DNA of 64,000 bases from CAIVVT01 sp963757265 (GCA_963757265.1 CAVWRA010000011.1:470457-534456), one strand, 5' to 3'; numbered from the stretch's first letter, positions 33,443 through 43,488 are shown. Notes: generated by a model not told the origin, from the letters alone. Made by a program: numbers and translations.

Positions 33443-33823
33443 ATGCCTAATCCCACGCCTTGTTCCGATCCGCTGCACATCGCCGTTTCGAAATCCAAAG
33501 GCCTGGCCATCGACTGGGCGGACGGCCACCGCAGCGAGTATCTGAACGCTTACCTGCGCGACGCCTGCCCGTGCGCCTCCTGCACCGGCGCGCACGGCAG
33601 CGAGCCGCAAAAATCGTCGTATTCGCAGCCTGCCGCGGGCGCCTTCCCGCTTTACAAACCGCGGCTGCGCATGGATTCCATCGAGGAGGTCGGAACGTAC
33701 GCCCTCCGCATCCGCTGGAATGACGGCCACAATACCGGCATTTATTCCTACGACCATTTGCGCGCCATCTGCCCCTGCGCGGCCTGCGCAGCGCAGCGGC
33801 AGGAGCATTCGATAGAATCCTGA
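33443..33823 (+). CDS. DUF971 / gamma-butyrobetaine hydroxylase N-terminal-like domain protein
   Basis: A 126-residue stand-alone DUF971 protein, with LAIDWADGHRSEYLNAYLRDACPCASC, GTYALRIRWNDGHNTGIYSYDHLRAICPCAAC as its pattern. Two CPC-type clusters at ~45 and ~115 could bind zinc or an Fe-S cluster. In other bacteria the domain is found with Mrp/ApbC-type proteins or fused to hydroxylases; its own role is unsettled. It starts nine bases after rel. Confidence 0.8.
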   Translation: MPNPTPCSDPLHIAVSKSKGLAIDWADGHRSEYLNAYLRDACPCASCTGAHGSEPQKSSYSQPAAGAFPLYKPRLRMDSIEEVGTYALRIRWNDGHNTGIYSYDHLRAICPCAACAAQRQEHSIES

Positions 33824-33858
33824 GCGGCCGCCGGCCCGACGCGGCCGGAGGTGCATAC

Positions 33859-36159
33859 ATGTCCATCCGCCGACGCACGTTCTTGCTGACTGCCGGGGCC
33901 GCGTTCGCCCCGCGCCTGGCCGTGGCGCGAATCGATCGGCCCGCCAAAGCGTGGGACGCGCACTGGATCCACGTCCCCGGAATGGCCCCAGCCGATTACG
34001 GCGTGTGCCATTTCCGGCGGGTGTTCGAGCTGCAGGCGGTCCCGGCGAAATTCGAAGTCTGGGTTTCCGGCGACAGCCGCTACGAGCTGTACTCGAACGG
34101 CGAGCTGGCGAGTTGGGGCCCCGCGCGGGGCGACCCCGATCATTGGCACTACGAGACCGTGGACCTGGCGCCGAAGCTCAAGGCCGGCCGCAACGTCCTG
34201 GCCGCCGTGGTGTGGAACGACGGAGAGCGCGCCGCCCTGGCCCAGTTCTCGCTGCGCACGGGCTTTATCCTGCGGTCGGCCGAGGCGGCCCATTCCGCGG
34301 TCAATAGCGGCCCGCAGTGGCACAGCGTGCGCAACGAGGCCTACCAGCCCGCGCCGCGCACCGAACTGGGTGATTACCAGGCCGTGGGCCCGATGGAGCA
34401 CTTCGAGGCGGCGCGTTACCCCTGGGGCTGGCAGCTCCCGGCGTTCGACGATTCGGCCTGGAGCGCGGCCGAGAGCGGCGACCCGGGCTGCCCGCGCGGC
34501 ATGCAGGATTCGCCCAGCCGCTGGATGCTCGTCCCGCGAACCATCCCCATGGAGGAGCGGACGCCGCAGCCGATCCCCGCGCTGCGCCGCGTCGAGGGGC
34601 TGCCCGACGTCGCGTCCGGCGATCTTCATTTCCCCATAACAATCCCCGCCGCGACCCGCGCCACGCTGCTGCTGGACCGCATGAGCCTCACCACCGCCTA
34701 CCCGGTTCTGGAGGTCCGGGGCGGGCGCGGGGCCGCGGTCGCGCTGCGTTACGCCGAGGCGCTGGTGGATGAGAAAACCCACTCCAAGGGCAATCGCGAC
34801 CTGATCGATGGCCGAGTCCTCGGCGGCTACGCCGATATCTACCTGGCCGACGGCGAGCGCCGCACCTACCGGCCGCTGTTCTGGCGCACCTACCGCTATC
34901 TGCAGCTCGAGATCCAGACGCAGAGCGAGGAGCTGGTCATCGAGGACCTGCACGGCTTATACACCGGTTATCCGTTCCAGGTGCGCGCGGCCTTCGACAG
35001 CGGCGATCCGCTGCATCAGCGGATCCTCGAGACCGGCTGGCGCACCGCCCGCCTGTGCGCCCACGAAACCTACATGGACTGCCCTTACTGGGAGCAACTC
35101 GAGTACGCCGGCGACACGCGCATCCAGGCCCTGGTTTCGCTCTACATGACGGGCGACGCGCGCCTGATGCGCAACGCCATCGAGCTCCTGGACTCCTCCC
35201 GCACCGCCGAGGGCATCACCTTCTCGCGCGCTCCCAGCACGCTGCCACAGTACATCCCGCCGTTCTCGCTGTGGTGGATCGGCATGCTGCACGACTACTT
35301 CCGCTACGCCGACAATCCCGAGTTCGTTCGCGAAATGCTGCACGGCGCGCGGGCGGTGCTGGATTTCTTCGGTCAATACCAGGGCCGCGACGCGCTGCTG
35401 CGAGACCTGCCGTGGTGGAACTTCGTCGACTGGGTGGAGGCCTGGAGCGAGGGCGTGCCGCCGGTCGGAAGCGACCTTATGCCGGCCACCATCCAGATTC
35501 AACTGGTGCTGGCGCTGCAGCAGACGGCGGAGCTGGAGCAGCACCTCGGCGACGCCAGCCGCGCGCCGTTGTGGCGCCAACGCGCGGATGATCTGTGGAC
35601 GGCGATCCGCGCCACTTTCTGGCATCCCAAGCGGCGCGTCTTCATGGAAGACGCCGCGCACAAGCTCGGCTCGCAGCACGTGAATGCGCTGGCGGTGCTC
35701 ACGGGGCGGCTGCCGGCGCCGGTGGCGCGCGAGCTGATGGATCGCGTGTCGAATGATCCCACGCTGGCCAAGTGCACCGTTTACTTCCGCTACTATCTGG
35801 ACCGCGCCATGACGGAGGCCGGGCTGGGCGACCGCTATCTGGAGCGCCTGACCCCCTGGAAATGGATGCTCGACGAGGGCCTGACGACGTGGGCCGAAGT
35901 CGACAGCCCGGCGGCGCGTTCGGACTGCCACGGCTGGGGCGCGAGTCCCAACATCGAGTTCTTCCGCACGGTGCTGGGCGTCGATTCGGCCGGGCCGGGC
36001 TTCAGCCAGGTGAGGATCCGCCCGAACCTCGGGCCGCTGCTCGCGGCGCACGGGGTGGTGCCGCATCCCAAGGGCCTGATCCGGATCGAGGTCACGCGCG
36101 AGGATGGCGTGGTGAAACACAAAGTCACGCTGCCGCCTGGGGTCACGGAGGTGGCCTGA
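33859..36159 (+). CDS. Alpha-L-rhamnosidase-like glycosidase (GH78 type, Tat leader)
   Basis: 766 residues. The N-terminus SIRRRTFLLTAGAAFAPRLA is a clear twin-arginine leader. Beta-sandwich domains follow (~40-360), then an (alpha/alpha)6 barrel with DCPYWEQLEYAGDTRIQALV, WWNFVDWVEAWSEG, and WAEVDSPAARSDCHGWGASP, matching the GH78 catalytic barrel pattern and its acidic residues. A C-terminal beta domain closes it. It would remove terminal rhamnose from plant or bacterial glycans after export. Other (alpha/alpha)6 glycosidases are possible. Confidence 0.82.
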   Translation: MSIRRRTFLLTAGAAFAPRLAVARIDRPAKAWDAHWIHVPGMAPADYGVCHFRRVFELQAVPAKFEVWVSGDSRYELYSNGELASWGPARGDPDHWHYETVDLAPKLKAGRNVLAAVVWNDGERAALAQFSLRTGFILRSAEAAHSAVNSGPQWHSVRNEAYQPAPRTELGDYQAVGPMEHFEAARYPWGWQLPAFDDSAWSAAESGDPGCPRGMQDSPSRWMLVPRTIPMEERTPQPIPALRRVEGLPDVASGDLHFPITIPAATRATLLLDRMSLTTAYPVLEVRGGRGAAVALRYAEALVDEKTHSKGNRDLIDGRVLGGYADIYLADGERRTYRPLFWRTYRYLQLEIQTQSEELVIEDLHGLYTGYPFQVRAAFDSGDPLHQRILETGWRTARLCAHETYMDCPYWEQLEYAGDTRIQALVSLYMTGDARLMRNAIELLDSSRTAEGITFSRAPSTLPQYIPPFSLWWIGMLHDYFRYADNPEFVREMLHGARAVLDFFGQYQGRDALLRDLPWWNFVDWVEAWSEGVPPVGSDLMPATIQIQLVLALQQTAELEQHLGDASRAPLWRQRADDLWTAIRATFWHPKRRVFMEDAAHKLGSQHVNALAVLTGRLPAPVARELMDRVSNDPTLAKCTVYFRYYLDRAMTEAGLGDRYLERLTPWKWMLDEGLTTWAEVDSPAARSDCHGWGASPNIEFFRTVLGVDSAGPGFSQVRIRPNLGPLLAAHGVVPHPKGLIRIEVTREDGVVKHKVTLPPGVTEVA

Positions 36160-36310
36160 GAGGCCCGCGGAGGGCGATTTGCGGTAGCTCGGTCATCGGG
36201 ACGCGAAGGGGGGCCGGCGCCGGCTACGAAGATCCGGGGCATGGATCGGCGTGGCGTTCTGCAATAATGCCCGTTAGTACGAGCTGAATATCGAACCCAA
36301 GGAGTCATAT

Positions 36311-37162
36311 ATGTCTGCACTTTCGCGACGAGAGTTTTTCCAGGGCGCCGCGTCCGCCGCGCTGCTGGCCGCCGGCGCGCCGGGGCTCAAAGCCAATCCC
36401 CTGGGCCTGCCCATCGGATGCCAGACCTGGACGGTGCAAAAGATGATCGCCCGCGACTTTCCCGGCACGCTCAAGATGCTGGCGGATGCGGGCTTCCAGG
36501 CGATCGAGCTGTGCTCGCCCGTGGGCTACGCGGAGTACGGCTTCGGCGGCCTTGGAAAGTACAAGGGAGCCGAGCTGCGCAAGATCATCGAGGACCACGG
36601 CCTGAAGTGCATCAGCTCGCACTTCGGCATGAAGGAGCTGCGCGACGACCTGGCCGGCCGTATCGCTTGGGCCAAGGAGGTCGGGCTGACGCAGATCCTC
36701 GTGGCGAGCCTCGGGGGCCCGAGCAAGCCGACGATGGACGACGTGAAGCGCGCCGCCGACGAATACAACAAGTTCGGCGAGCAGTCGGCCAAGGCCGGCA
36801 TCACGCAAGGGCTGCACGATGAGAACTTCGAAATCGCGATGGTGGGCGGGAAGCGCGTGTACGACGTGCTGTTCGGCCTGCTGGACCCGAAGCTCGTCAA
36901 GTTCCAGTTCCAGGTCTCGGAGATCCAGCACGGCTTGGATGCCGCCGAGTACTTCACGCGCTATCCCGGCCGCTTCATTTCGATGCATGTGCAGGGCTGG
37001 TTGGCCAAGGACAAGAAGATCGCCGCGGTCGGGCAGGACAGCCTCGACTGGAAGAAGATCTTCACTGCGGCGAAGACCGGCGGGATCAAGAATTACTTCG
37101 TGGAGATGGAGCTTCCGCTGATGAAGGCCAGCGTCCCGTATCTGCGCAGCCTGAAGGTCTGA
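36311..37162 (+). CDS. Sugar phosphate isomerase/epimerase-like TIM-barrel protein (Tat leader)
   Basis: 283 residues. The N-terminus SRREFFQGAASAALLAAGAP is a twin-arginine leader. The barrel has IGCQTWTVQKMI, LADAGFQAIELCSPVGYAEY, CISSHFGMKELRD and YFTRYPGRFISMHVQGWL. A good ribosome site (AAGGAG) lies ahead of the ATG. It is related in type to 7900-8775. It lies after the rhamnosidase-like gene, suggesting carbohydrate metabolism; the substrate is unknown. Confidence 0.78.
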   Translation: MSALSRREFFQGAASAALLAAGAPGLKANPLGLPIGCQTWTVQKMIARDFPGTLKMLADAGFQAIELCSPVGYAEYGFGGLGKYKGAELRKIIEDHGLKCISSHFGMKELRDDLAGRIAWAKEVGLTQILVASLGGPSKPTMDDVKRAADEYNKFGEQSAKAGITQGLHDENFEIAMVGGKRVYDVLFGLLDPKLVKFQFQVSEIQHGLDAAEYFTRYPGRFISMHVQGWLAKDKKIAAVGQDSLDWKKIFTAAKTGGIKNYFVEMELPLMKASVPYLRSLKV

Positions 37163-37402
37163 AGACGTCCGGCATACAACTCATCCAGGGCCTGTTCACA
37201 CTACCCGAACGGATGGCGTTGCGCGCAGAAAGCGCTGGCCCAACGGCGCACTCGGAAGTCATTCCGAGTCAGCGCCGGCACGAGTGTCAACTCGTCAGGC
37301 AAAAGTGCCTGCGCCACGAATCAGCGGCGTCTGGATCGCATTTGGACGGCCGGGAGTCCAAGGCTGGCGGTGGCGAGGTCTGGAAAATATTTGGAACGAG
37401 CG

Positions 37403-38776
37403 CTATAGCAGCCGGAAATTGACTTCGACGTTGGCTTTGACGGGGACCGGCTTGCCGTCCTTATAGCCGGGCTTGAAGCGCCACTTGGCCACGGCTTCGA
37501 CGGCCTTCTCATCCAGCCCCATGCCGAGCGAGCGGACCACCTGGATGTTCTTGGCCTTACCGTCGGTGTCGACGACGATGGCCAGCATCACGGTGCCCTG
37601 GAACTTGGCCTTACGGGCCTCCTCGGAGTATTCGGGCTCCGGCTTGTAGATCGGAATCGGCGCACTGACGCCGCCGCCGATGCGGAATGCGCCGCCGCCG
37701 AAGCCGCCGCCGGAGCCGGGCCCCACGCCGGGCCCGTTGCCGGAGCCCACGCCGCCGCCGGAGCCGCTGCCGATGCCGCCGCCGGAACCGGGTCCGTTGG
37801 ACGGTGGGCCGATTTTAGCGAACGGGTCGCCGTATTGGGCCATGTTGACGTTGGGCAGGGCCACGTCGGGTGGAGCGATGATGGTCGGCTCGACCGCCAG
37901 CTTGGGATGCAGGTTGTTCAACACCGCCTCGGGCGGCGTGAACTGCTTCAGTGAAGCCTTGGGCAGACGCCCCTTGCTGGCCGGCAGGGGCGAATTGTCA
38001 CCGCCGCCACCGCCGCCGCCGGAGGGCTTGGTATTGGCCGGCGTGTACGGCGCCAGGTCAACCGGCGTGAAGATCAGCCCGTTGTCCGCCATTTTCTTCT
38101 GGACGGTCTTGTTGGTTCCGATGGCGAACAAGAGAGCAATGAGACCCACCTGGAGCAGGACCGACGTGGCGAACGAGCCGCCGCGGTAGGGATCCCTCTG
38201 GAACAGCTCCCGGACCTGCACCGGCCGCGAGGTGAGCTCGAGCGGCGGCAGCTTGGGGGGGAACAGCGCATCCCTCAAACCGCTGAAAACCGTGCGGTAC
38301 CAAGGCAGGGCGGTCTTCTCGATGGCGCCCAGCGACATCGTGGCCGCCAGTTCTTCTTCGGTCAGCGGACGGGAGGTGAGTTGCAGCGGCGGGAGCTTCT
38401 GGGGGTGGAATAGCTCGCCCAGGTTCTCCTTCAGCGATCTAAAGAACGACTTCTGCTCGTTGAAAACCGCCAACTGCCGCAGGGCCGGCTCGTCGCTGTC
38501 TTTCAGCTCTTCCTCGGTCATCGGACGGAACGAAACCTGCAGCGGGGGCTGGCGCTTCAGGGCCGCTAATTCCTTCAGATTCTCGAAGATCGAGAGAAAC
38601 CAAGGTTTCGCCTCCTGCTGGTAGCTGAGGATCCGGTCGGCGGAATAATCCACCTGCGGCGGCGTTTGTGGTGGCGGCGGTGCAGCCGCGCGATACGGAT
38701 CGTAAGCCTGCATACGTTCATTGACCGGAGGGACAACCGACATCCCTAAACCGGGCTGCGTTTGCTGCGGGGGCAC
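37403..38776 (-). CDS. TonB-family protein with triplicated N-terminal motif
   Basis: 457 residues from a GTG. The first ~195 residues are cytoplasmic and hold three copies of a ~35-residue motif at ~59-93, 111-145 and 159-193. Their cores are QPPLQVSFRPMTEEEL, KLPPLQLTSRPLTEEEL and KLPPLELTSRPVQVREL. One TM helix (~201-222) follows. A glycine-rich periplasmic stretch of GSGGGxG repeats (~325-365) comes next, and a C-terminal TonB domain with PEPEYSEEARKAKFQGTVML and AVAKWRFKPGYKDGKPVPV. It is a solitary TonB without ExbB/ExbD beside it. Confidence 0.85.
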   Translation of the reverse strand: MPPQQTQPGLGMSVVPPVNERMQAYDPYRAAAPPPPQTPPQVDYSADRILSYQQEAKPWFLSIFENLKELAALKRQPPLQVSFRPMTEEELKDSDEPALRQLAVFNEQKSFFRSLKENLGELFHPQKLPPLQLTSRPLTEEELAATMSLGAIEKTALPWYRTVFSGLRDALFPPKLPPLELTSRPVQVRELFQRDPYRGGSFATSVLLQVGLIALLFAIGTNKTVQKKMADNGLIFTPVDLAPYTPANTKPSGGGGGGGDNSPLPASKGRLPKASLKQFTPPEAVLNNLHPKLAVEPTIIAPPDVALPNVNMAQYGDPFAKIGPPSNGPGSGGGIGSGSGGGVGSGNGPGVGPGSGGGFGGGAFRIGGGVSAPIPIYKPEPEYSEEARKAKFQGTVMLAIVVDTDGKAKNIQVVRSLGMGLDEKAVEAVAKWRFKPGYKDGKPVPVKANVEVNFRLL

Positions 38777-39029
38777 GTTTTACTAGACGTTTTTTATTCG
38801 TGAAGGTTGCACGAAAGCCCGCACCGGGAACCGATCTCTCCCTAAAATCGTAACACAAGCTCCAGGCGGACCTTATTGCTCCATTTTTTCATAAGCGGCC
38901 GGGCTGGGGCCGTGGGCCGGAGGCATGCGGGCGGGCTGCGGGGTCCGGCCGGCGAGGGCGAGCCCAGCCTGTTCCCAGATTGGAGAGCATGGTCCTTGAA
39001 CGCTGCCAGCGCGGACGCGGCGGCCCGCT

Positions 39030-39827
39030 TTACTGCCCCAGCGCCTCATTCAGGACCCGGCCCAGCCGCTCGCCCGCGCGCAGCAACTGCAGCCGCATGA
39101 CGGGGATCGCCTGGTCGAGGTAGGCCTGGTCGAGGGTGGCGCAACGGCAGCGGTCCAGCGGCGCATAGACGTTGTCGCGGGAGAGCGCCTGCGACTGCCA
39201 GATCCAGTCGTCCAAGCTGCCGGCGCTGAGCTCCGCGCGGTCCTCCGGAGGGGCGCCCTGGCGCAGCTTCTGTTCGGCTTCCGGGTCCTGTTTGAACCAG
39301 GCCTCCAGGAGCTTCCCGTCCCAGGCGGCGTGCAGGTTCAGGGGGTGGCCCTCGAAGGTGACTTTGACGTCGTTGCCGCCCTTGTCGTGGCGCTCGCCGG
39401 CGTGCAGCGGCTGGTGCATATCGCCGATGAAATGGACCACGAAGCGCAGCGCCTCGTCGCGCTTTTCGCGCGGCGCGGCGGTGTCGCGGAGGGTCGCGAT
39501 GAGCTGCGGGAGGATGCGCATGAGGCAGCCCTCGGCGGGGCAATAAGGGGCCCAGTCGCCGCGCGGCGCGTCGGTGGGAATGTCGATATAGTGCCAGGGG
39601 CCGGTGTCGCGACGATCCTTGCGGATCTCGTCGGCCCACACCGCGACCGACTCCAGCGTCTGGCCCGGCGGCAGAATCGCGGCCACCGCCGCCTGGGCCT
39701 GGGGATTCAAGCGCTGTGCGGCGATGGCGGCGACAATCTGGTGACCCTCCGCCCACCAGCCGGCCAGCGGCTGGACGGCCAGAAGATAAGACATCGCAAG
39801 AGCGGCGAAGGCGGAGCGGGCGCGCAT
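39030..39827 (-). CDS. S1/P1-type nuclease
   Basis: 265 residues from the ATG at 39827, with a signal peptide (FAALAMSYLLAVQPLAG). The mature protein starts at the zinc-ligand tryptophan, WWAEGHQIVAAIA. Further zinc ligands are in WHYIDIPTDAP, VHFIGDMHQPLHAG plus DKGGNDVKV, and LNLHAAWDGKLLE. Such zinc enzymes cut single-stranded DNA and RNA outside the cytoplasm, probably for nutrient scavenging. Longer upstream frames run into the acpP promoter region and are not used. Confidence 0.9.
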   Translation of the reverse strand: MRARSAFAALAMSYLLAVQPLAGWWAEGHQIVAAIAAQRLNPQAQAAVAAILPPGQTLESVAVWADEIRKDRRDTGPWHYIDIPTDAPRGDWAPYCPAEGCLMRILPQLIATLRDTAAPREKRDEALRFVVHFIGDMHQPLHAGERHDKGGNDVKVTFEGHPLNLHAAWDGKLLEAWFKQDPEAEQKLRQGAPPEDRAELSAGSLDDWIWQSQALSRDNVYAPLDRCRCATLDQAYLDQAIPVMRLQLLRAGERLGRVLNEALGQ

Positions 39828-40102
39828 GTGCTCCAGTATCGCAAGACAGGCCTGCCCCGCGGCGCGGCGGGACAGCGCTGGCGGGGTGGCCCGCACGGCG
39901 TCCGAACGGCGGCCGGCGCGGCGGGCCCGAGACGAAAGGGGCCCGATGCTGGCATGATGGGGGGGGCAGGGCGGGGCGCGGAGAACTCCGACAGGGAAGG
40001 TCGGCGGCGGAAGCGTCCGGAATTTCGGAGTATCCAGTCCGCGTTGCAAATGATGTCTCTTCCCGATAGAATCTGAGCTTTGTAGTCGCAATTGGAGGTG
40101 AC

Positions 40103-40345
40103 ATGTCCGCTGTCGCAGATAAAGTGAAGCAGATCATCGTCGAGCAGCTTGGCGTCGACGAAGCGCAGGTGGATCCGACCGCGTCGTTCGTGGACGATCT
40201 GGGGGCCGATTCGCTCGACATCGTCGAGCTGGTCATGAAGTTCGAAGAGGACTTCGAATTGGACATTCCCGACGAGGATGCCGAGAACATCAAGACGGTG
40301 AAGGACGCCATCGATTACATCGAGAAGAAGAAGGGCAAGGAGTAA
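40103..40345 (+). CDS. acpP: Acyl carrier protein
   Basis: An 80-residue acidic four-helix protein. Phosphopantetheine attaches to Ser37 in DLGADSLDIVELVMKFEE. A strong ribosome site (TTGGAGGTG) precedes the ATG. It carries growing acyl chains for fatty-acid synthesis, and fabF follows 62 bases later. Confidence 0.97.
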   Translation: MSAVADKVKQIIVEQLGVDEAQVDPTASFVDDLGADSLDIVELVMKFEEDFELDIPDEDAENIKTVKDAIDYIEKKKGKE

Positions 40346-40407
40346 TCCAGCCCGGTCGTCCCGCCCCGTGGCTCAATTCACCAACATTGTCATTGCAGGA
40401 GTATCGA

Positions 40408-41649
40408 TTGCCGCGACGAGTGGTTGTAACCGGTGTCGGCCTGATTTCGGCGCTGGGCCTGAATACGGAAGAGACGTGGGCCGGCGTCCGCGCGGGGCGT
40501 TCAGGCATGCGGCCGATCACGCAGTTCGACGCCAAAAGGTTTTCCTGCCGCATCGCCGCGGAGGTGGAGGGCTTCGACCCGCTGCGCTTCATCGAGCGCA
40601 AGGAATTGAAGAAGGTCGGGCGCTTCATCCAGTTCGCGATTGCGGCGTCGGAGGAGGCGCTGCGGGTCTCCGGCCTGAAGGTCACGCCCGAGAATGAGGA
40701 ACTGGTGGGCGTCTACATCGGCAGCGGCATCGGCGCGTTCGAGGTGATTGAACGCGAGCACCGCACGCTGCTCGAAAAGGGCCCCGACCGGATGTCGCCG
40801 TTCTTTATTCCGTCGACGATCATCAACCTGGCCTCGGGCAATGTCTCCATCCGCACCGGCGCCAAGGGACCGAATTCGGCCACGGCGACGGCCTGCACCA
40901 CCAGCGCCCACTGCATCGGCGACTCGTTCCGCCTGATCCAGCACGGTTACGCCGAGGCCATGATCTGCGGCGGCGCCGAGGCCTGCATCACGCCGCTGAG
41001 CGTCGGCGGATTCGCCGCCATGCGGGCGCTGTCGACGCGCAACGACGAGCCGCAGCGCGCCTGCCGCCCGTGGGACCGCGACCGCGACGGCTTCGTCATC
41101 GGCGAGGGGTCGGGCATCCTCATCCTGGAAGAACTGGAAGGCGCCAGGCGCCGCGGCGCGCCGATCCTGGCCGAGATTGTCGGCTACGCGATGGGCGGCG
41201 ACGCGTATCACATCAGCGCTCCTTCGCCCGACGGCGCGGGCGCCTACCGCGTGATGCGTAACGCCGTGCGCGACGCGGGCCTCAGGCCCGAGGAAATCGA
41301 CTACATCAACGCTCACGGCACCTCGACTCCGGTGGGCGACCAGATCGAGGCGGCGGCCGTGAAACGGGCCTTCGGCGAGCACGCTTACAAGTTGTGCGTC
41401 AGCTCGACCAAGTCGATGACCGGCCACCTGCTGGGCGGCGCCGGCGGGATGGAGGCGGGCCTGACGGTGCTGGCCATCCGCGACCAGATCGCTCCTCCGA
41501 CCATCAACCTCGACCATCCGAGCGAGGATTGCGATCTCGATTTTGTGGCGCACGTGGCGCGGCCGATCGAGATCGAGTGCGCGCTGTCGAATTCGTTCGG
41601 CTTCGGCGGCACCAACGGCAGCCTGGTCTTCAAGCGTTACAGGGAGTAG
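40408..41649 (+). CDS. fabF: 3-oxoacyl-[acyl-carrier-protein] synthase II
   Basis: 413 residues from the TTG at 40408, chosen because AGGAG sits six bases upstream and the length equals the family norm. An upstream TTG at 40387 lacks this. The active-site Cys is in ATACTTSAHCIGDSF (~163). The His residues are in NAHGTSTPVGD (~303) and TGHLLGGAGGMEAG (~340). It performs the decarboxylative condensation of malonyl-ACP with acyl-ACP. Confidence 0.97.
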   Translation: MPRRVVVTGVGLISALGLNTEETWAGVRAGRSGMRPITQFDAKRFSCRIAAEVEGFDPLRFIERKELKKVGRFIQFAIAASEEALRVSGLKVTPENEELVGVYIGSGIGAFEVIEREHRTLLEKGPDRMSPFFIPSTIINLASGNVSIRTGAKGPNSATATACTTSAHCIGDSFRLIQHGYAEAMICGGAEACITPLSVGGFAAMRALSTRNDEPQRACRPWDRDRDGFVIGEGSGILILEELEGARRRGAPILAEIVGYAMGGDAYHISAPSPDGAGAYRVMRNAVRDAGLRPEEIDYINAHGTSTPVGDQIEAAAVKRAFGEHAYKLCVSSTKSMTGHLLGGAGGMEAGLTVLAIRDQIAPPTINLDHPSEDCDLDFVAHVARPIEIECALSNSFGFGGTNGSLVFKRYRE

Positions 41650-41726
41650 CCGGCGGCGGAAGCGAGCGTCAAATTCCGCGGTTGGCTGGAGCAGGTCGTG
41701 TCCACCGCATAGCATTGAGCCCCCCG

Positions 41727-42497
41727 ATGAAGATTCTCGTCGCCATCAAGCAAGTCCCCATGCGCGACTCGCAATTATTCGTTGAGCCCGACGGGTCGTG
41801 GATCGAAGAAAACGATCTCGGCTGGGAGATCAACGAGCCCGATGCCTATGCGCTCGAGGCCGCGTTGCAATTGAAGGAAATCCACGGCGGCGAGGTGATC
41901 GTGCTGTGCGCCGGTCCGGAGCGCGTCGTGCCGGTGATCCGCGAGGCCCTGGCCAAGGGCGCGGACCGCGCCGTGCACGTTGTGGAAGACAATCCGCGGG
42001 CCTGGGACACGCTGAGCTGGGCGCGGCTGCTGGCCAAAGCCGCCGAAACGGAAAAGCCTGATCTTGTTTTGACGGGATTGCAGTCGGACGACCTGGGCTG
42101 GGGCCAGACCGGCGTGGTCATGGCCGAACTGCTGGACTTGCCCCACGCCACACTGGTCATGCAGGTGGCAATTGAAAACGCCCAAGTGCGGGTGAAGCGC
42201 GAGCTCGAGGGCGGCTGGTTCCAGCACGTTTCGATGCCGCTGCCGGCGCTCGTGACCGTCCAGAGCGGCATCAGCCGGCTGCGCTACGCCACGCTGATGG
42301 GCATCAAGAAAGCCAAAACCAAGCCGGTGCTCCGGTTCACTGCGGCGGAGCTGGGCGTGGCCGCGGAGTGCCGCGCGCGGCTGCGGCGCGTCCACCCTCC
42401 GCAACACAACAAACAAACCGAAATGCTGGCCGGATCGCCGGCCGAGCAGGCCGCGCAACTGGTGGAGAAGCTGCGGCATGAGGTGCGGGTGCTATGA
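41727..42497 (+). CDS. etfB: Electron transfer flavoprotein, beta subunit
   Basis: 256 residues. It begins MKILVAIKQVPMRDSQ and carries the AMP/nucleotide-binding region DLVLTGLQSDDLGWGQTGVV and the typical C-terminal VSMPLPALVTVQSGI. Its stop overlaps the etfA start (ATGA). It pairs with EtfA to carry electrons from acyl-CoA or other dehydrogenases to the quinone pool. Confidence 0.95.
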   Translation: MKILVAIKQVPMRDSQLFVEPDGSWIEENDLGWEINEPDAYALEAALQLKEIHGGEVIVLCAGPERVVPVIREALAKGADRAVHVVEDNPRAWDTLSWARLLAKAAETEKPDLVLTGLQSDDLGWGQTGVVMAELLDLPHATLVMQVAIENAQVRVKRELEGGWFQHVSMPLPALVTVQSGISRLRYATLMGIKKAKTKPVLRFTAAELGVAAECRARLRRVHPPQHNKQTEMLAGSPAEQAAQLVEKLRHEVRVL

Positions 42498-43474
42498 GCG
42501 GCGTGCTGGTGATTGGCGAGCAAACCGGCGGCGGCTGGAACCGCATGTCGTTCGAGACGCTGGCCGCCGGACAACGGATTGCGCGGGCGCTCGCGGTGCC
42601 GGCCGCGGCCGCGGTGTTCGGGCCCGGCAGTGTGGAGCTGTCGCACGAACTGGCCGCCTGCGCGCTGGAGCGCGTTTATTGGCTCGAGCACGAGCGCCTG
42701 GCCAGCTACACCGCCGACGGCGCCACTGCCGCGCTGGCCTGGCTGGTGGCCGAGGTGCGGCCGGACGTGGTACTGCTGCCGCACACGTATCGCGTGCGGG
42801 ACTTTGCCCCGCGCCTGGCGACGCGCGCCGGACGGCCGCTGATCAGCGACGTGACCGGCTTCCGCGTGGAACAGGGCGAGCTGATTTTCGAGCGGCAGCT
42901 GTTCCAAGGCCGGCTGGCGGCCGATTATTCGGTGGAGGGCGCGGGGCCGGTGTTCGCCTCGCTGCAGGCGGGAGCCTTCCGCGCCGACGAGTTGGAGCGG
43001 GGTTCGGCGCCGGTCGAAAACCTGCGGCCGCCGCTGGACGAAATTGCGATTCGCGAGCGCCCCGAGGAGCCGTTCCGCGAGTCGGCGCGCGAGGTCGATC
43101 TGAGCGCGGCCGAGCGGATTGTGGCGGTCGGGCGCGGCATTCGCGAGCTGGGCAATATCGGACTGGTGCGCGAGCTCGCCACCGCACTGGGCGCGGAGCT
43201 GGCCGCCTCGCGTCCTATCTGCGACAACGGCTGGCTGCCCATGGAGCGCCAGGTGGGCAGCTCCGGCCAGACCGTCGCTCCCAAGCTCTACATCGCCGTC
43301 GGCATCTCCGGGGCGATTCAGCACCTGGTCGGCATGAAGGGCGCGCGGACCATCGTCGCGATCAATAAAGACGCGGGCGCGCCGATTTTCGAATGCGCCG
43401 ACTACGGCATCGTCGGCGACCTGTTCGAGGTAGTGCCGGCGCTGACCGAGCAGCTCCGCGAGGCGAAGGCCTGA
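42494..43474 (+). CDS. etfA: Electron transfer flavoprotein, alpha subunit
   Basis: 326 residues. The N-terminal domain is followed by the C-terminal FAD domain with VGRGIRELGNIGLV, ERQVGSSGQTVAPKLYIAVG, ISGAIQHLVGM and INKDAGAPIFECADYGIVGD. The FAD site is intact. It is coupled to etfB by a four-base overlap. Confidence 0.96.
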   Translation: MSGVLVIGEQTGGGWNRMSFETLAAGQRIARALAVPAAAAVFGPGSVELSHELAACALERVYWLEHERLASYTADGATAALAWLVAEVRPDVVLLPHTYRVRDFAPRLATRAGRPLISDVTGFRVEQGELIFERQLFQGRLAADYSVEGAGPVFASLQAGAFRADELERGSAPVENLRPPLDEIAIRERPEEPFRESAREVDLSAAERIVAVGRGIRELGNIGLVRELATALGAELAASRPICDNGWLPMERQVGSSGQTVAPKLYIAVGISGAIQHLVGMKGARTIVAINKDAGAPIFECADYGIVGDLFEVVPALTEQLREAKA

Positions 43475-43488
43475 GGCGTGGCCCGAAC

